Source: Lasiosphaeria ovina (lineage: Eukaryota; Ascomycota; Sordariomycetes; Sordariales; Lasiosphaeriaceae). From it: a stretch of DNA of 64,000 nt. A program made the position numbers and the translations under genes. Every line of letters starts with the position of its first letter. Positions within the stretch are counted from its first letter, which is position 1. The stretch is taken from NCBI GenBank assembly GCA_033439765.1, contig JAULSN010000004.1, forward strand, positions 3,482,001-3,546,000. Reading direction: 5' to 3'. The notes below the pieces were generated by a model. The model was not told where the DNA came from and made no database searches. It worked only from the letters and a program-made list of their open reading frames with translations. Shown here piece by piece: positions 1-12,020 of the stretch.

Positions 1-605
1 GAGGCTGTGATACTCGAATATGGCGCAGACGACGGGGGCTTGGATTAAGCCATGAATGATGGGCATTGGGTGATCGGCGTGCGTCCCTGCTTAGATGCGA
101 ATCGCCGGCTTAGCTGCCGCCTGGAATTATTAGCCTCAAGTGCCAGAAGCGCATACGCACACTGCCGCATCCGCCCCCCCTATCTCAACTTCACGACTCG
201 TCGGTCCTGCTGACGGATATCGGCTTTGGAGGGGGCATCAAGAAGGAGATGCGTTGTTGCGGCGGCGAACCCCGGCCACGTTTATTGCAAGTCGACATGG
301 ACGATGGATGTCGGGGGCGTCATGGCCGGGCATGAGCCGCCTCCGGCTTATTGGGCCCAATGGCGAGTGCAACCACGTTGCACGGCACGCCTGACCAAGA
401 TCAGAAATTACTTTCGGTGCTACAGCGATTGGTGCCGGGTCCTAAAAATAGGCGGCGCCTCTTCACGAATACGGTCTAGTGGCAATGGCAATCCGGTGGT
501 ACTAGAGGCGCGAATACCATAGTAGCTCTCGCCAGGTCGGAGTTGCCTGTTGGTCACTATCACCGTCTCGCTGCCCCTCTCTGCCTTCACTGGTAGTGCG
601 GTGTA

Positions 606-625
606 TAGGGTAGGGTAGGGTAGGG
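606..625. repeat. TAGGG x4 tandem repeat
   Basis: Four perfect 5-base units. The unit differs from the fungal telomere unit TTAGGG and the tract is internal, so I read it as an ordinary microsatellite. Confidence 0.8.
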
Positions 626-1159
626 ATCGGGCTGCTGGCCACTCGCGCTCTTTCCGTGTAATCGGCAGCCTGTCGCGCCCGCCAGCGAGCGAGGGGCAGG
701 CCCTCGCCTTTTCTGTCCTGTCTGATGGAACGCTGCGACGTGCGGCATTTGTCCGGACCGTGGCCAGCCGTTTTGTTCTCTGTTTGTGTACGGCACCGCA
801 CCGCAACGCACCGGTAGCCTATCTGTTCAGGGGTGGTAATACACTGCACCACCTTACCTTCCCCGACGAACGCAAGCCCCCGACTCGGACTGGCAGGGCT
901 CAGTTCCCGTCTCAGACTTGCTTCGTTGCCTGGCCGTTTTCGCCTCGACACCACGCGCACGCACACGCGCACGACCACAGATCTCGCCCTCGGCAGTGTC
1001 CTGATCAGTAGGATAGATGATAGGTGGCGGCGATCCCTCCCCATACTACGGATACTAATAAATTTACCTCTTGACGGCCGCTCTTCCCCACCCAAAGCGA
1101 TCTGGTCACACCCTTGCGATCGGGTTCGTTCGTTCCTCCTTGTCCGCCAGCCACGCATC

Positions 1160-1192
1160 ATGACCATGACCATGACCATGTCCATGTCCATG
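1160..1192. repeat. ATGACC/ATGTCC hexamer repeat
   Basis: About five and a half imperfect hexamer units in the gene-free region. Neighbouring frames read it as alternating Met/Thr/Ser or His/Gly/Met, which is typical of spurious translation of a repeat. Confidence 0.7.
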
Positions 1193-3927
1193 CTTGTCCA
1201 GGGCATGCCCGCTGACGAAACACGCTTCTGCCTCTCGTATCTGGACCCTCGTAGGCGAGCTTGGCTTGTTTGGTGCAAGTGTTCTTGTTTCGAAGCAGAA
1301 CGCCTCTCTCCGGAAACACTCCCAGAAGTGGAAGCTAATCACCCCCGACCAACGACCCGAGGCGGCAGAATAGTAAGCCCTGATGGGCAGGCAAAGAGAT
1401 TAAGGGCTGGGCACATTGAAGGGCACAGCTCACACCACACTAGAGCAGAGAAATTCTAGAAGGTCCAAAGTCGCACCCTTCCCGCCAAGTCGCTTTCCCC
1501 GGGAACCCAGTGCGGGATGGCTCTGCCTGCCTGCCAACGTACTCATGCTCATCGTGGATGGGGCTCGTCATCAACAGGAAGTGCCTCATCGAGACAAGAA
1601 AGAGCGCTTGTCCAGATTGGGCCATTTTACACGAGGTTGAAAGTGCTGCTCTATGAGCTGAACGCTAGCCTACAACAGTACTCCGTAAGTCGTCTCATGG
1701 AGGACTCCACCTCGGGATTCGAGGGCTTCGGCATTTGCAGGAGAGGCGCGGACGCGGTCCTTGGCAACCCTATCGAGTTGAAAATCACGGCAAGAATATT
1801 CAGGGCTGCGAGGTATGCACATATCTTACATACCTTTGGTCAAGGTATGTACTATGAAGATACAGAAGCCGAGATTGATTAGCGGAACATTACTTCGTAC
1901 CTACATACAGGACACTCGCCTCAACCTAAAGACGTCCCAGCAATACGGCCCAGAAGCAGATCTTATCCTGGCACCCTGTCCAATAACAGGTACTGGACAG
2001 TACCAATGCATTGATCTACTGTTCGATGTTAATTACGCAGCATTTACTGCGCACATACACTATTGAAAAGCAACGGCCGTAATTGATAAAACAAGGGAAA
2101 CAGGATGCTACTCTGCCACACTGCTACTCTGCGCTGTAATACATAGTATTATGGTAGTATGTGCGAAGTGCTGCCCGCTTCTTGCCATGCTACACTCTGT
2201 TCGGTACGGAGAAGGAATGCCTCGGTTGCCAAGCCGTCGTTTCCGTCTGCCACTCACACACTTCTTCGCTCGCCGTTCCCCCCGCCTCCTCACCCCTATC
2301 TCGATCTCGAAACTGCGTCTCAGCCCGTCTCTTGCAACTACACCAGCTATTGCGGACGGAAAAGAGGAATGGGGTGCAAACAAGGTCAAGAATATAGTTA
2401 AAAACCAGAATTACGCCGGGCTCGCCACATGATTACACGCTGTTGATAAGCGTGTAGTCATTCTCAATTCTCATCTTCCGTTCTCTCGTTATTTCCCCCT
2501 TTCGTATGCCGTATGGGGAGAGCTAGGGGTCGGCGTTCCACAAGAACCTAAACCCCTCCCCCACGAAAAGCCTCATCAGCCATCGTGCACAAAAGCGGCC
2601 ATTTTGCCCGATACCAGAAGCGAAGCCTCCTGAGCTGCCCGGCAGCCTTTACGAAATGGGTAGAGATAATAGGTAAGACGTGCGGCAAAAAAGGAGATTG
2701 GCCCTAGCGTATCGGAATTCAATTTTCACATGGGAGAAAGCCAATGTCTCACTCGTTAGTGCGTCGACGAGACCGCCTGATTTTTTTTGGTGTGGCATCT
2801 TTCGGCTCAAGGCAAAACTTGGCGAAAGAGGCTGACCTAATCCATACCGAGTTTCTAAAAGCACTAACGACGGTGAGCCCGGCGGAGGATAAGAAAAGGA
2901 ATCGCACCAAATCACCAAGAGCCAACAGAACATGCAAGAGTTTCCTCGACGAGTTAGCGTCACCACCAGAGACTACCTCCCCTTTCTCTGTTCTCTTTGC
3001 GGCGTATTGACAAGCAAGCTACGTAAGGCAACGTTGTCGGGCTTTGCGCGGTGGGGTGCTTGTTTCAACGGGGGTGTGGTTGCTGATGATGATAATGATG
3101 ATAGTGTGGTGTTTTATTTTTATTTTTATTTTATTTCTGGCGATTATTTCCGCCCGTGTCTTCTTTACCGAACCCCCAAAGCGCTCACCAGATTCCTCAT
3201 GACGGCCCGTGTTCTTACAGGACACGCTTACATACTGACATTATGTCACCTCAAACATCATGGGGTTTCCTTGTCTGGCCCCTTTGGCACCCGCCCGCCC
3301 GACCGACCGACCGACCTTCCCTTGAGCCGCCCCATGCCATGCTATGCTCGAAAGGGTTCGTGGCATTCGGTTACTTTACCTTTTCGCAACAATGCTACAT
3401 ACATAGGGTAACGGTATGTTGCGTCGCATCGGTCTCACCGCGAGCGAACAAGAGCCGGGAAGAAAGTTGAGTGGTTCATCAGAAAGGGCCAAACAAACCG
3501 AAACCAAACGTCTCTCCACTCTGGACCGACCAGGGGGTTGACCTCCCCCCCTGCGCAGCACCAACAAACCCCATGGAAATCCTTCCTGATCGCTAAGAAA
3601 AGTTTGAAGACGATGCCATGTTTGTTTCTTCCCTCCATCCGCCGATTTCCTAGGTAGCTGACTGCGGAGGAGTAGCGCGACGTCGCAGGCAAGCAAGCAG
3701 GCAGTGCAGACGGTGCAGACAGGAATCGAAACCATTCATGCTAGTATTACGCTAGTTTTAGGTAGGTACGTAGTAGGTATTGTAGTGGAGGTTATCTGAT
3801 CCTCGGGCAATCTCAAAAAGAGCCAGATTTGGTACTTGCTATGGGTTTTGTGGGTTTAGAACGATTTTTTTTCTGTCTGCTCGCCTTCGCCTTCGCATCA
3901 TCTACACTAAAGCAGGTAGATCTCACA

Positions 3928-3952
3928 CCCCTGCCCTGCCCTGCCCTGCCCT
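3928..3952. repeat. CCCTG pentamer repeat
   Basis: About five CCCTG units in the gene-free upstream region. No coding association is seen. Confidence 0.7.
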
Positions 3953-4205
3953 AGCCCGCCCGACATCTGTGTCTCGAAAAAGGTCCCGAGAAGGCAGGGA
4001 AGGGAAGGGAAAGAAGCAAAAAAATAAATAAGGGACGAAACGGTTCGAGTTGCACAGCAGCATAAACCCTACATACAGGCGAGAGGCGGAGGGACGGACG
4101 GGCCAAGCCTTGTGGGAAGGAAGCTAAAAATCTCCCAACAACCTAACGCCATCCCGGACGAATATCGTCTGTGGCGCCCAATCAAGGAGAGGTAGCAGAG
4201 CGCAG

Positions 4206-4235
4206 TGTAGTGTAGTGTAGTGTAGTGTAGTGTAG
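4206..4235. repeat. TGTAG x6 tandem repeat
   Basis: Six perfect pentamers, followed at about 4270-4305 by an imperfect TTATTA/TAATAA tract. Confidence 0.85.
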
Positions 4236-4391
4236 ATCAACGATAAGGTGGGGGAAAGGGAAGCACGAGATAATAATTCTTATTATTCTTATTATTATTA
4301 CTACTACAGCGGAAGAGCAAAGCCGTGATGCTACCTGTCTGCCGTCCGTCTGCCTGCGTGGTCGGTTCGGGTCGTTTACAACTTCCCCCAT

Positions 4392-4416
4392 CACACACAC
4401 ACACGCGCGCGCGCAC
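4392..4416. repeat. (CA)n(CG)n alternating purine-pyrimidine tract
   Basis: A CA run passes directly into a CG run. Alternating tracts of this type can adopt Z-DNA (established knowledge). Similar tracts recur at 11130, 16353, 25141 and 25378. Confidence 0.75.
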
Positions 4417-7400
4417 GAGCCAGGCAGAAGCAGGAAGCAGGAAGCAGATCATCTTTTTCTTTCCCCAGATTACCACCTCCAGCATCAGGGTGAGAGGGAG
4501 GGAGCGAGAGCGAACAACGTCAAGTAAAATGCACGGAGGAGGCACGTCTCACACGTGCTGGCATTTATTTCCACGTAAAAGCAAAAATTAACAACCGGGA
4601 TCTGATATTATATCACATGGCACCAAACTCTTATAGCAAGAAAAAAAAGAGCCTGGGGGTTTCCAGGCTGCTAAACCAGGGGGGGATACGCGGGGTTGCG
4701 GCTCATGAGACTGGCTGGTTTCTGGGGCTTTGACGTGCCCAGGGGAGCATTTGCGAGAGGGAAGACAGAAGGTAAGAATAAGAGTTTGAACCCAAAATAA
4801 GAAATCGGCGTTTTATTTACCCGATCTTCTCCTTGGTGCGGCTGGTGCTGGTGACGATGATAAACGAGCCTGGGCAGGCGGGCGGGCGGGCTGGCTGGCT
4901 GGCGCGGGAGGCAGAAAGAGAGATCCTCCTGTAATCCGTAGGCACCACCAAATGGCCAAGGCCCCTGGCGTCACACACGGAACAAAAAAAAGAAGGAAAA
5001 GAGAACATTCCGTCGTGCCATCGCTGTGCCTTGGTCATGCCTCTGCCATTCTCTGTGCCGCGCTGCCCACGCGTTTTGGGGGTGTGTGCGTGTGAAGTGC
5101 GAAAGAAAAAGAAACCGAATAACAAGAACCATAAATAATAAGGCAGGCATGGCGGCGTGGGGTTGCGGCGAAGGCCGAGGGAATGTTCCAAAGAGAAGGA
5201 AGGTCTCGTCTCTGGTCCGTCCCCGTCCCGTCTGGTCTTGGTCTTGTTAGGGTTGCGTTCGTTGCTCGCCTCGCCTGCTCGCCTCGCTCGCGGCACCTCC
5301 TTTATTGCGGAGCCCCCCCTGTCAACTAAACTTGTTTCCTCTTTTCTCATCCTTGATGGAACCTCACGGAGTGTATGAGACATTGGCAAAAAAAGAAGGG
5401 ATAGAGACAAATGGAAAGACAGAGTTAGGAGACGGGCGGGGGACAGTGGAAACCCCGTCGACGGCTCGAGCTGTAAGTGAGTGTTGAAAAAAAGGAGAGA
5501 ATCTAGACTTCCGTGGCGAAGAGCCAAGAGTGAAGAGAGGACGAAGAAAAAAGAAAGAATATAAGTCTAAAAGCATGTCGTCTCCATTTTCCGACCTACT
5601 ATGTAATGTCCAGTGTGCATGTAAGACATGCAACCATTAGAAAAGGACAGGGCACCAGACAAGTAGCTGAGCTAAAAATGTCTAACTGGTTGCAGTTGTT
5701 GCAGCTTCAAACTGTACCAAGTCGTATCAAAAGGCGAGCCGCTAAACTACCTTTGAAATTTGCCCAATAAGCCCTTGGACGATGATGCCGAGTTAATGAC
5801 CTGAGAGTGTGGAGGCGTGTGTGGTGTGGGTGTGAGATGGCTCGGCAGGCTGCAGACATAAGACCAGTGAGGCGCAACAGCACAAGCACGCGCACCGCAC
5901 GTGGAATTGACCTTGCCTCCTGCGGCTGAGACGTGAGCGCCGCGGCATGGCATATTTCCACCTTGGCTGGCTGTTTCTTGTGTAGCAGTCGGTAGGTGAA
6001 TTATCGACTCGGAGAACACACAGAAAGGGTGCAAGGGACCAAGGCCCCCCTCCTCTCTTTCCACAAAGTGTCCGTCATGAGGTAATTGGGCTGGGCGATT
6101 GGTGGCTCTTTAGTCTTATTCCCTTCCTTTTCCCAGCGTCGGTCGCCGTTCCTCGCCCAAGCATTTGTCGGTTGGTCCACCACCAATCAGCCTGCTGCAT
6201 GGCACGAGAGAGACGCTAACGAATTGAATGGGACGACACAACACCCATTTCTCCACGCCGCATCCTGACCCCGAACATCCGGAGTCACGGTAAAGAGAGC
6301 CGTCCACTCCGCGGCGCAGCGCGCAGAGGCACTTGCATGCAGCAGCAAAGAAAACATGGAGACAATTGGAAAGAGACACAGTAAAGGAACCCGTGTGTTT
6401 GCTTGCGCCCGGGGTTCCTGTCGCCCTTGTTTTTCTCTCGCCTGCACACCGAATAGATTGCCATCCACCAGCCCAAACACACAACCCCACAACCGTCCAG
6501 CCTAGCAGCATGAAACGGGTTCAACCGCCGCACGCCGCACGGCGCGCGGCGCGCAAGCCAAGGCGAATCTGCCGAGACGCTGGTACGATCGTCCGTACAC
6601 GGCTCACGCACGGTATGGCAATGAGCTGAGGGGCTGCTACTGCTGCTGTTTGCTGCTTGCTGCAGCAGGATAGTTGTTACGGAGCACTCCGTATCCGCAT
6701 GTACTTTGATTTGCCATGTTAATTGGCGTTGGCTGGTCGAATATCCGTACTCAGTAGTGTTGCGTTGCGTGCCCCCTCTCTTTGATTCGTGGGCATGTGG
6801 GCAAAAAAGAAAGCAAATGGAAAGGAGAGCAAAATAACTTCCTAGTTGGGCGGCGCGCTGAGGCCTTTCCGCCAGCGCGCTTTTGGTCCACTTTCATCCT
6901 CACGACTCCCTCGCCAAGCAGTCCAAGTGGAGATATTGGAGCGAAAAGGCGAAGGCGTGCTGGAATGCATGGGCCAAGCCGGTAAAGGACTGGCGGCGGC
7001 ACCCGTAGCCGGCCGGCCATCGAGTTCCTTGGTGGTGGCTTTTCGGGAGAGGCAGGTGGCCAGTAAGTGATGACGCCAGGACCCCCCGTCCGCGTCTGCG
7101 TCACCCCCAGCTGCCAGGTCAACACGGGCGTGCCACGGGTGATGGGCGGCCAGGACCCTTTCCCTGCTGCCGTGCAGTTGACTAGAAGCGCAGCGCTTGT
7201 TATTACGGAATATCAAGGCTCGAGAGACGATAATGGCTCGGCCAGAGCGTCCGTCCCCGTCTACAGGAAGCAAGCACTGGCACACGGGCGCCTTGGCGGG
7301 AACTGGGCAAGAGAGAAGGACCCGCCCATACCTAACCATAACTCCGCTGCCCAGGCGATCCTTCATGCGCCGTGACGAGATTGGAGATTGGGAGCGAGGG

Positions 7401-7450
7401 TGGAGTGGCAGACGGTGCAGACAGGGCGGTTGTTCGCTGCTGGCTCCTGA

Positions 7451-7478
7451 TGTGTGTGTGTGTGTGTGTGTGTGTGTG
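7451..7478. repeat. (TG)14 dinucleotide repeat
   Basis: Fourteen perfect TG units in the gene-free upstream region. Confidence 0.85.
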
Positions 7479-8590
7479 AGTGCACACTTGAGCAAGCCGG
7501 CGCTAGACCTTGACCCACTCTTGGGGGGGATGGGAGGGGGGGGGTGCGCCTGAGTCCGGGGGCCGCCTGCGAAGAGGAACGAGAGGACGGCTGGCTGCGC
7601 GCCCAAAGTTCCACATCACAGATCCCAGGGGACTGGGATCGAGCTAACGACGACATGCCGAGCCCTCCTGCTTATTAGCCTTTTGATATTACATGGTCCC
7701 GCTGCAAGGTTGGCAGCAGCACCAGCAGCACCGACGAGGTTAGCTTCTCGCGTCCGTCTCTTCGTGTGGCCCGTCCACCCACCCGCGCGCCATCGATAAA
7801 AGCGGCTAGGGCAATGGCAGGGAGGAAGGAGGCGCATACTGTCGGGAGGCCGGACTCCAAGGAGCTTGTTACATAGTAGTCCTCACTCCTCACCGGCTGT
7901 TGGAGGAATACTATGTAGATGTATTCCGAAACGTATGTACCTTGCCTACCTACCTTACACACCGTCAAACAGAAGCCACTCAAAGGCACATGTGTATGTA
8001 TAAGGAATGCCTGACACCTTATAGAGAACACCTGACTGGCCTATCCAGATGTCAGGAGCCGTTGGGGGCCGCCGCGGAACGGATTTGAGCAACGAAAGGT
8101 ACGGATGCCCTCCATACATACAATTCATATGCCTGTTCCAGGTTTGGCCGGGGGGCACGGCTATTGTTGCGGTCCACACGGGTCCTGGGTCCTGCTGTGC
8201 CATCCATCGTCGGTGTCAAAGAGCGCAGCGGTGCCATTGGTCGTTGAACTCGTGTTGGCAGGTAGGTAAGGTAGGCAATTGACAGCAGATAGAGGCACCA
8301 TGTCATATAAGCCGGCTCCAGCTACCTCGGGGCGCGGTAGTCTCTAACCCCGTAGCGTATTGACTGCCAGTTCGCAATTCGGCGGCCGTGCTGTGCCTCC
8401 AGCTCTGCTATATGACAGGCCCGGTGTCAGTATACGTCGTAGCGGCCGTGACGCAGAACCCCAAGAGCGGACAGCAGGGCGGGTCGGCAGCTGGTAGACA
8501 GACGGACCTACGCAGTAAGGTATACCTTGACGTCGAAGCCAAGGTGTCTGTGTGTCTATTGCCCGTCGTCTGTTCTGTTCGGTTCGGTTC

Positions 8591-8610
8591 GGATTGGATT
8601 GGATTGGATT
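8591..8610. repeat. GGATT x4, preceded by GGTTC units
   Basis: Four GGATT pentamers directly follow degenerate GGTTC units (about 8576-8590). This looks like a microsatellite whose unit diverged part way along. Confidence 0.75.
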
Positions 8611-10133
8611 GCATACGTACAGAGTAGGACGACAACCTAAAGTAGACGTTCCATTCTTCCCGGCAGGAAATTGTTATTGTGCTTCTGCAACAACAATTAC
8701 CTCAGGTAACCTGCCCATGGAAATGGAAGGTACGGAGGACTTCGCACATACTGAGGTGATTACAGAATACGGAAACTGCAAACTGCACATCGCATGTTGC
8801 ACACCACACACACCTTCTACATCCTACATCGTACCCCGTAACTGCCTCCATTGCCCAAGCAATCTTTGGGTTTGGGAAGGAATGGCCACGGACGTGTTCC
8901 GCACTCTTGCTACTTCCTGACCTACAATACCTGCCTAGCCTACGGTTGAAAAAAAAATGAGAAAAGGAAAGACCCGAACAAAGGCAGGCGTGAACGAAAC
9001 GGCCTCATGCCGTAAATCTGGAGGTAATTGCCAGTTTGCTGTGTCCCGTGTTGTCAATGCTGGCCCGCATATCGAGCCCCGCCTAAATTTCCCAGCGAGA
9101 TCACACCTTGCAGTTGCAGTTTTACTCCAGTCCCTTTCTCCGCGAACATCACCTCATCCATGCTCTTGGCGAGGTCGTATACCCCAGCAGGCACGGACGG
9201 CACCGTGATTCAATGTCCATGTCCAATGCTGGCGAGTCAGCGAGTCAGCCTCACACGCAGCACCCGCCCGTGTCAACGGCGCCCGCATCGAAAAGGAACC
9301 AACCCTACGCAATAGAGACAGGACGGGACGTGATGCGCCTGTCCGGACGACACATGCAGCCTCGGCCCCAGTGCGGCACTGACTGACTGACTGATTATGG
9401 GACTTGAAAGCCGTTGCAGCTAGGCGTCAATCTATCACAGTCGACATAGGTTTTGCTGTATGGTATTTCTTTCGCTCCTCCTTGTGCGTCTCGACGGACC
9501 TGGACTGGACCCCTCAATTGCGCACCGCCAAAGCAGCTAGTCGCCAGCGAAGCGGGCAGCAGGCGTATGTCTGTCTGTCTGTCGTTGTGGCCCACCGTCG
9601 GATACGCTTCCTGCCTCAATTTGCGGGGCTGGGTCTTAAAAAACCACCCACGGAGCACTTCCTTGTCGCCCTCGAGTCTCTTCGGGTGCTGCAGACGCCT
9701 CGAGACACGCGCTGCGTCGTGTGGCGTACCCTCGGGCCCGTGGCAGAATAAGCTCGAGATGCACCCAGATGCACACGGGACGGCTGGCCGACAGCGAGGG
9801 GCCCTGCCTGCCTCAGTGTGCTTGGGGTTTGGGGTGGCCAGCCAGTTGCCGCCATAAATGCCATGGCCCATCCATGGCTGGCGCGCCGTCTTTAAACAAC
9901 AGCCGCACTTCTCGGGCCCTGGAGCACTGCGGTCTGCGAGAGAGTCTGGAATACCCTGGTCGGCTCAGCTCTTGGTCTCGACCTCGACCTCGTCGTCCGT
10001 CAGTGCCGGAAACAAGTACTGAGTAAATACTCATAGCACTTTACTTTCGTCCAGTTGCATGTACAACTACTCTACACTCTCCTGGCCCGGCCCAGACCAC
10101 ATAGCAACTGGCATTACTACGGCATGCACTAGA

Positions 10134-10163
10134 CCCAGTCCCAGTCCCAGTCCCAGTCCCAGT
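10134..10163. repeat. CCCAGT x5 hexamer repeat
   Basis: Five perfect hexamers. The flanking sequence at 10350-10400 carries further scattered CCCAGT/CCTGT-like units, so the repeat may once have been longer. Confidence 0.8.
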
Positions 10164-11129
10164 CTACTTCAGAGTGCAGACGGCCCCAGTCCGCGGTTCC
10201 CGAGCTGGCAGTTAAGCCGCCCGCTCGCTCTCCTAATAGCATACCCGCTTTCCACACTACTATCAACACGCCGCCGTAAACGGTTCTTGTTCCCGGTCCA
10301 GTGAGGCCATTCCGTGGCTCTTGGCAGCCACCTCCCTTGACGGCCCTGGCTCCCACCCCTGTCCCTGTCCTCTCTGGCAGTCCCGGTCCCAGTCCCCCGT
10401 TCGTCCACTTCGACCACACGCCTCCTTATCTTCCCGAACCCTTTTTACCTCGTGGTAGCTGTCCATGATCGCTTCGCCTCCCTCAACGTGCCTCCCCAGT
10501 TGCTCAGTTCGACTGACACCCCATGCGTGCTTCCTCTTCACCACCCCCCACCACTCTGATCCCCCCCTCCCTAGTCCCCTCCCCCAAAAGCCCAAAAGCC
10601 ACCAGGATAGTCCACTCATGCAGCTCGCATTCAAACGGGGATTGAATTCCTGAGCTTTATTACCCGTTTGGAACCTCTCATTACCAGGTCCCTCCGGCGC
10701 CCTCTCGCTCTGGCTGCAACACATCCATCCACCTTCCCACCGCAACTCGTATGTATCTATACTCCGTACCCAAGTGTCCATTTGCCCACCCGCCTTGAGC
10801 AGTAGGTGCCTACCAAGCACATGGCTCTACTTTCGTACTCGTACAGTACAATGCGTGCGGGCAAGGGTCGTCTGAACAAGGCAACGCCATGCCGCACTGC
10901 CGAAAGCCATCGGCGGCGAGCTAGCCATCCTCCTCGAGAAGAAGCCCGCTAGTGGACAGGGGGTACCAAGAAAGCCTACGAAAACGGCACCTGTAGGCGC
11001 CCCAGGAACTGAAGGAGAGACCACATCGTCCATCCGGCCCGGCATGGCTTAGAAGGATACGCCAGCCGCAGACTACTCCATACTGGGTGAATGTTTATAA
11101 AATACTTATGTACATATGTACTCCATATA

Positions 11130-11156
11130 CATGCGCGCGCGCGCACACACACACAC
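11130..11156. repeat. (GC)n(AC)n alternating tract
   Basis: A CG run followed by a CA run, about 870 bp before the regulator's start codon. It has the same composition as the tracts near 4400, 16360, 25160 and 25390. Confidence 0.75.
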
Positions 11157-12020
11157 CCACACCCACACGCCTCCTGGCCTCACATCTCAGGTCCTCGAGA
11201 TACATAGCTAATATTCACAAGTCCGACCCTTTCCCCGTTTTCTTGGCTTGGCCCCCGTTCCAGGATACACTGCGTGACTACCTACCTGCCTTACCTACCC
11301 CGTACCTACCTACCTACCTACTTCCACGCCAACTTCCCCTAGGTAGTCTACCCTGGCTGCTGCTGCTGCTGTCTTCTTCTCCCTTTCTTTCTTTCTCTCT
11401 CTCTCCCCATCTGCAGCTCCATCAGTGGATCTCGTGGCACCAAGCTCCAGAGTGTGGCCGACAAAACGTCCGGCCTCCGCTTGACGCTGCGTTCAAACAG
11501 TATACGGCAACAATATACATACAATCTTGTCCGCCACTCCCCCGCAGCACGCTCCCTACTCGTTCTCCTCGCCGGCTCGACGACACTGTCCCAGACGCAG
11601 GCAATCAGAATCAGCACCGGCGTACTGTACTTGATAATATTGTAAGCGGCCGGTGCAGTACGGCTCTGCTCCTCTCTCTCGGCAGCACCCTGAGACGGCC
11701 AACAGATCGACCGTGCATCTGCCCGTGTTGCTCAATTATCCGGGCTCGGTGCTCTTCTCCTGCTGGGCCTTGGCGGCATGCTCGTCTGAAAAGCGCCCGT
11801 GAGTCGACTGCGCCGCCTGTGTACCTTTATCCGGCGAGTATCTACCTAGCTGCCACTCACCCCTTCGACTCCTTGTCCTCTCGAGAACCACCTATGCTGT
11901 GTTGCCCGTCGGCCAACTCCTAATTCCCTCCTCCCCCCCCCCCACCAAACGGACTGTTGCCTCTTACGAGGGACATGACACGGACACAGACCGACTTGCG
12001 TCACATCAAAGCTCTTCTCA

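Larger units (their letters stand above)
1..12020. other. 12 kb region without a supportable gene, upstream of the Zn2Cys6 regulator
   Basis: No reading frame here shows a recognisable domain. The longest ones (833-1459, 4817-5527, 11087-11923) are low-complexity translations of C+T-rich or repeat-rich DNA. I found no tRNA A/B boxes, rRNA or transposase. The region is dense in short tandem repeats (listed separately), TACCTACC/TAGGTAGG strings and TACGGAG/CTCCGTA motifs, including a palindrome at 6678-6693. The last 700 bases are C+T-rich, like fungal leaders. I infer a long regulatory region or leader, or noncoding transcripts, for the regulator at 12021, but the sequence alone cannot decide this. 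Confidence 0.55.

Noticed and set aside
606..625. TAGGG x4 as a telomeric or subtelomeric signal
   Set aside because: The unit is not TTAGGG, there are only four copies, and they are internal to the window.
4817..5527. 236-residue frame in the gene-free region
   Set aside because: Low-complexity composition, no domain, and no promoter or splice context that supports it. The same holds for 833-1459 and 11087-11923.
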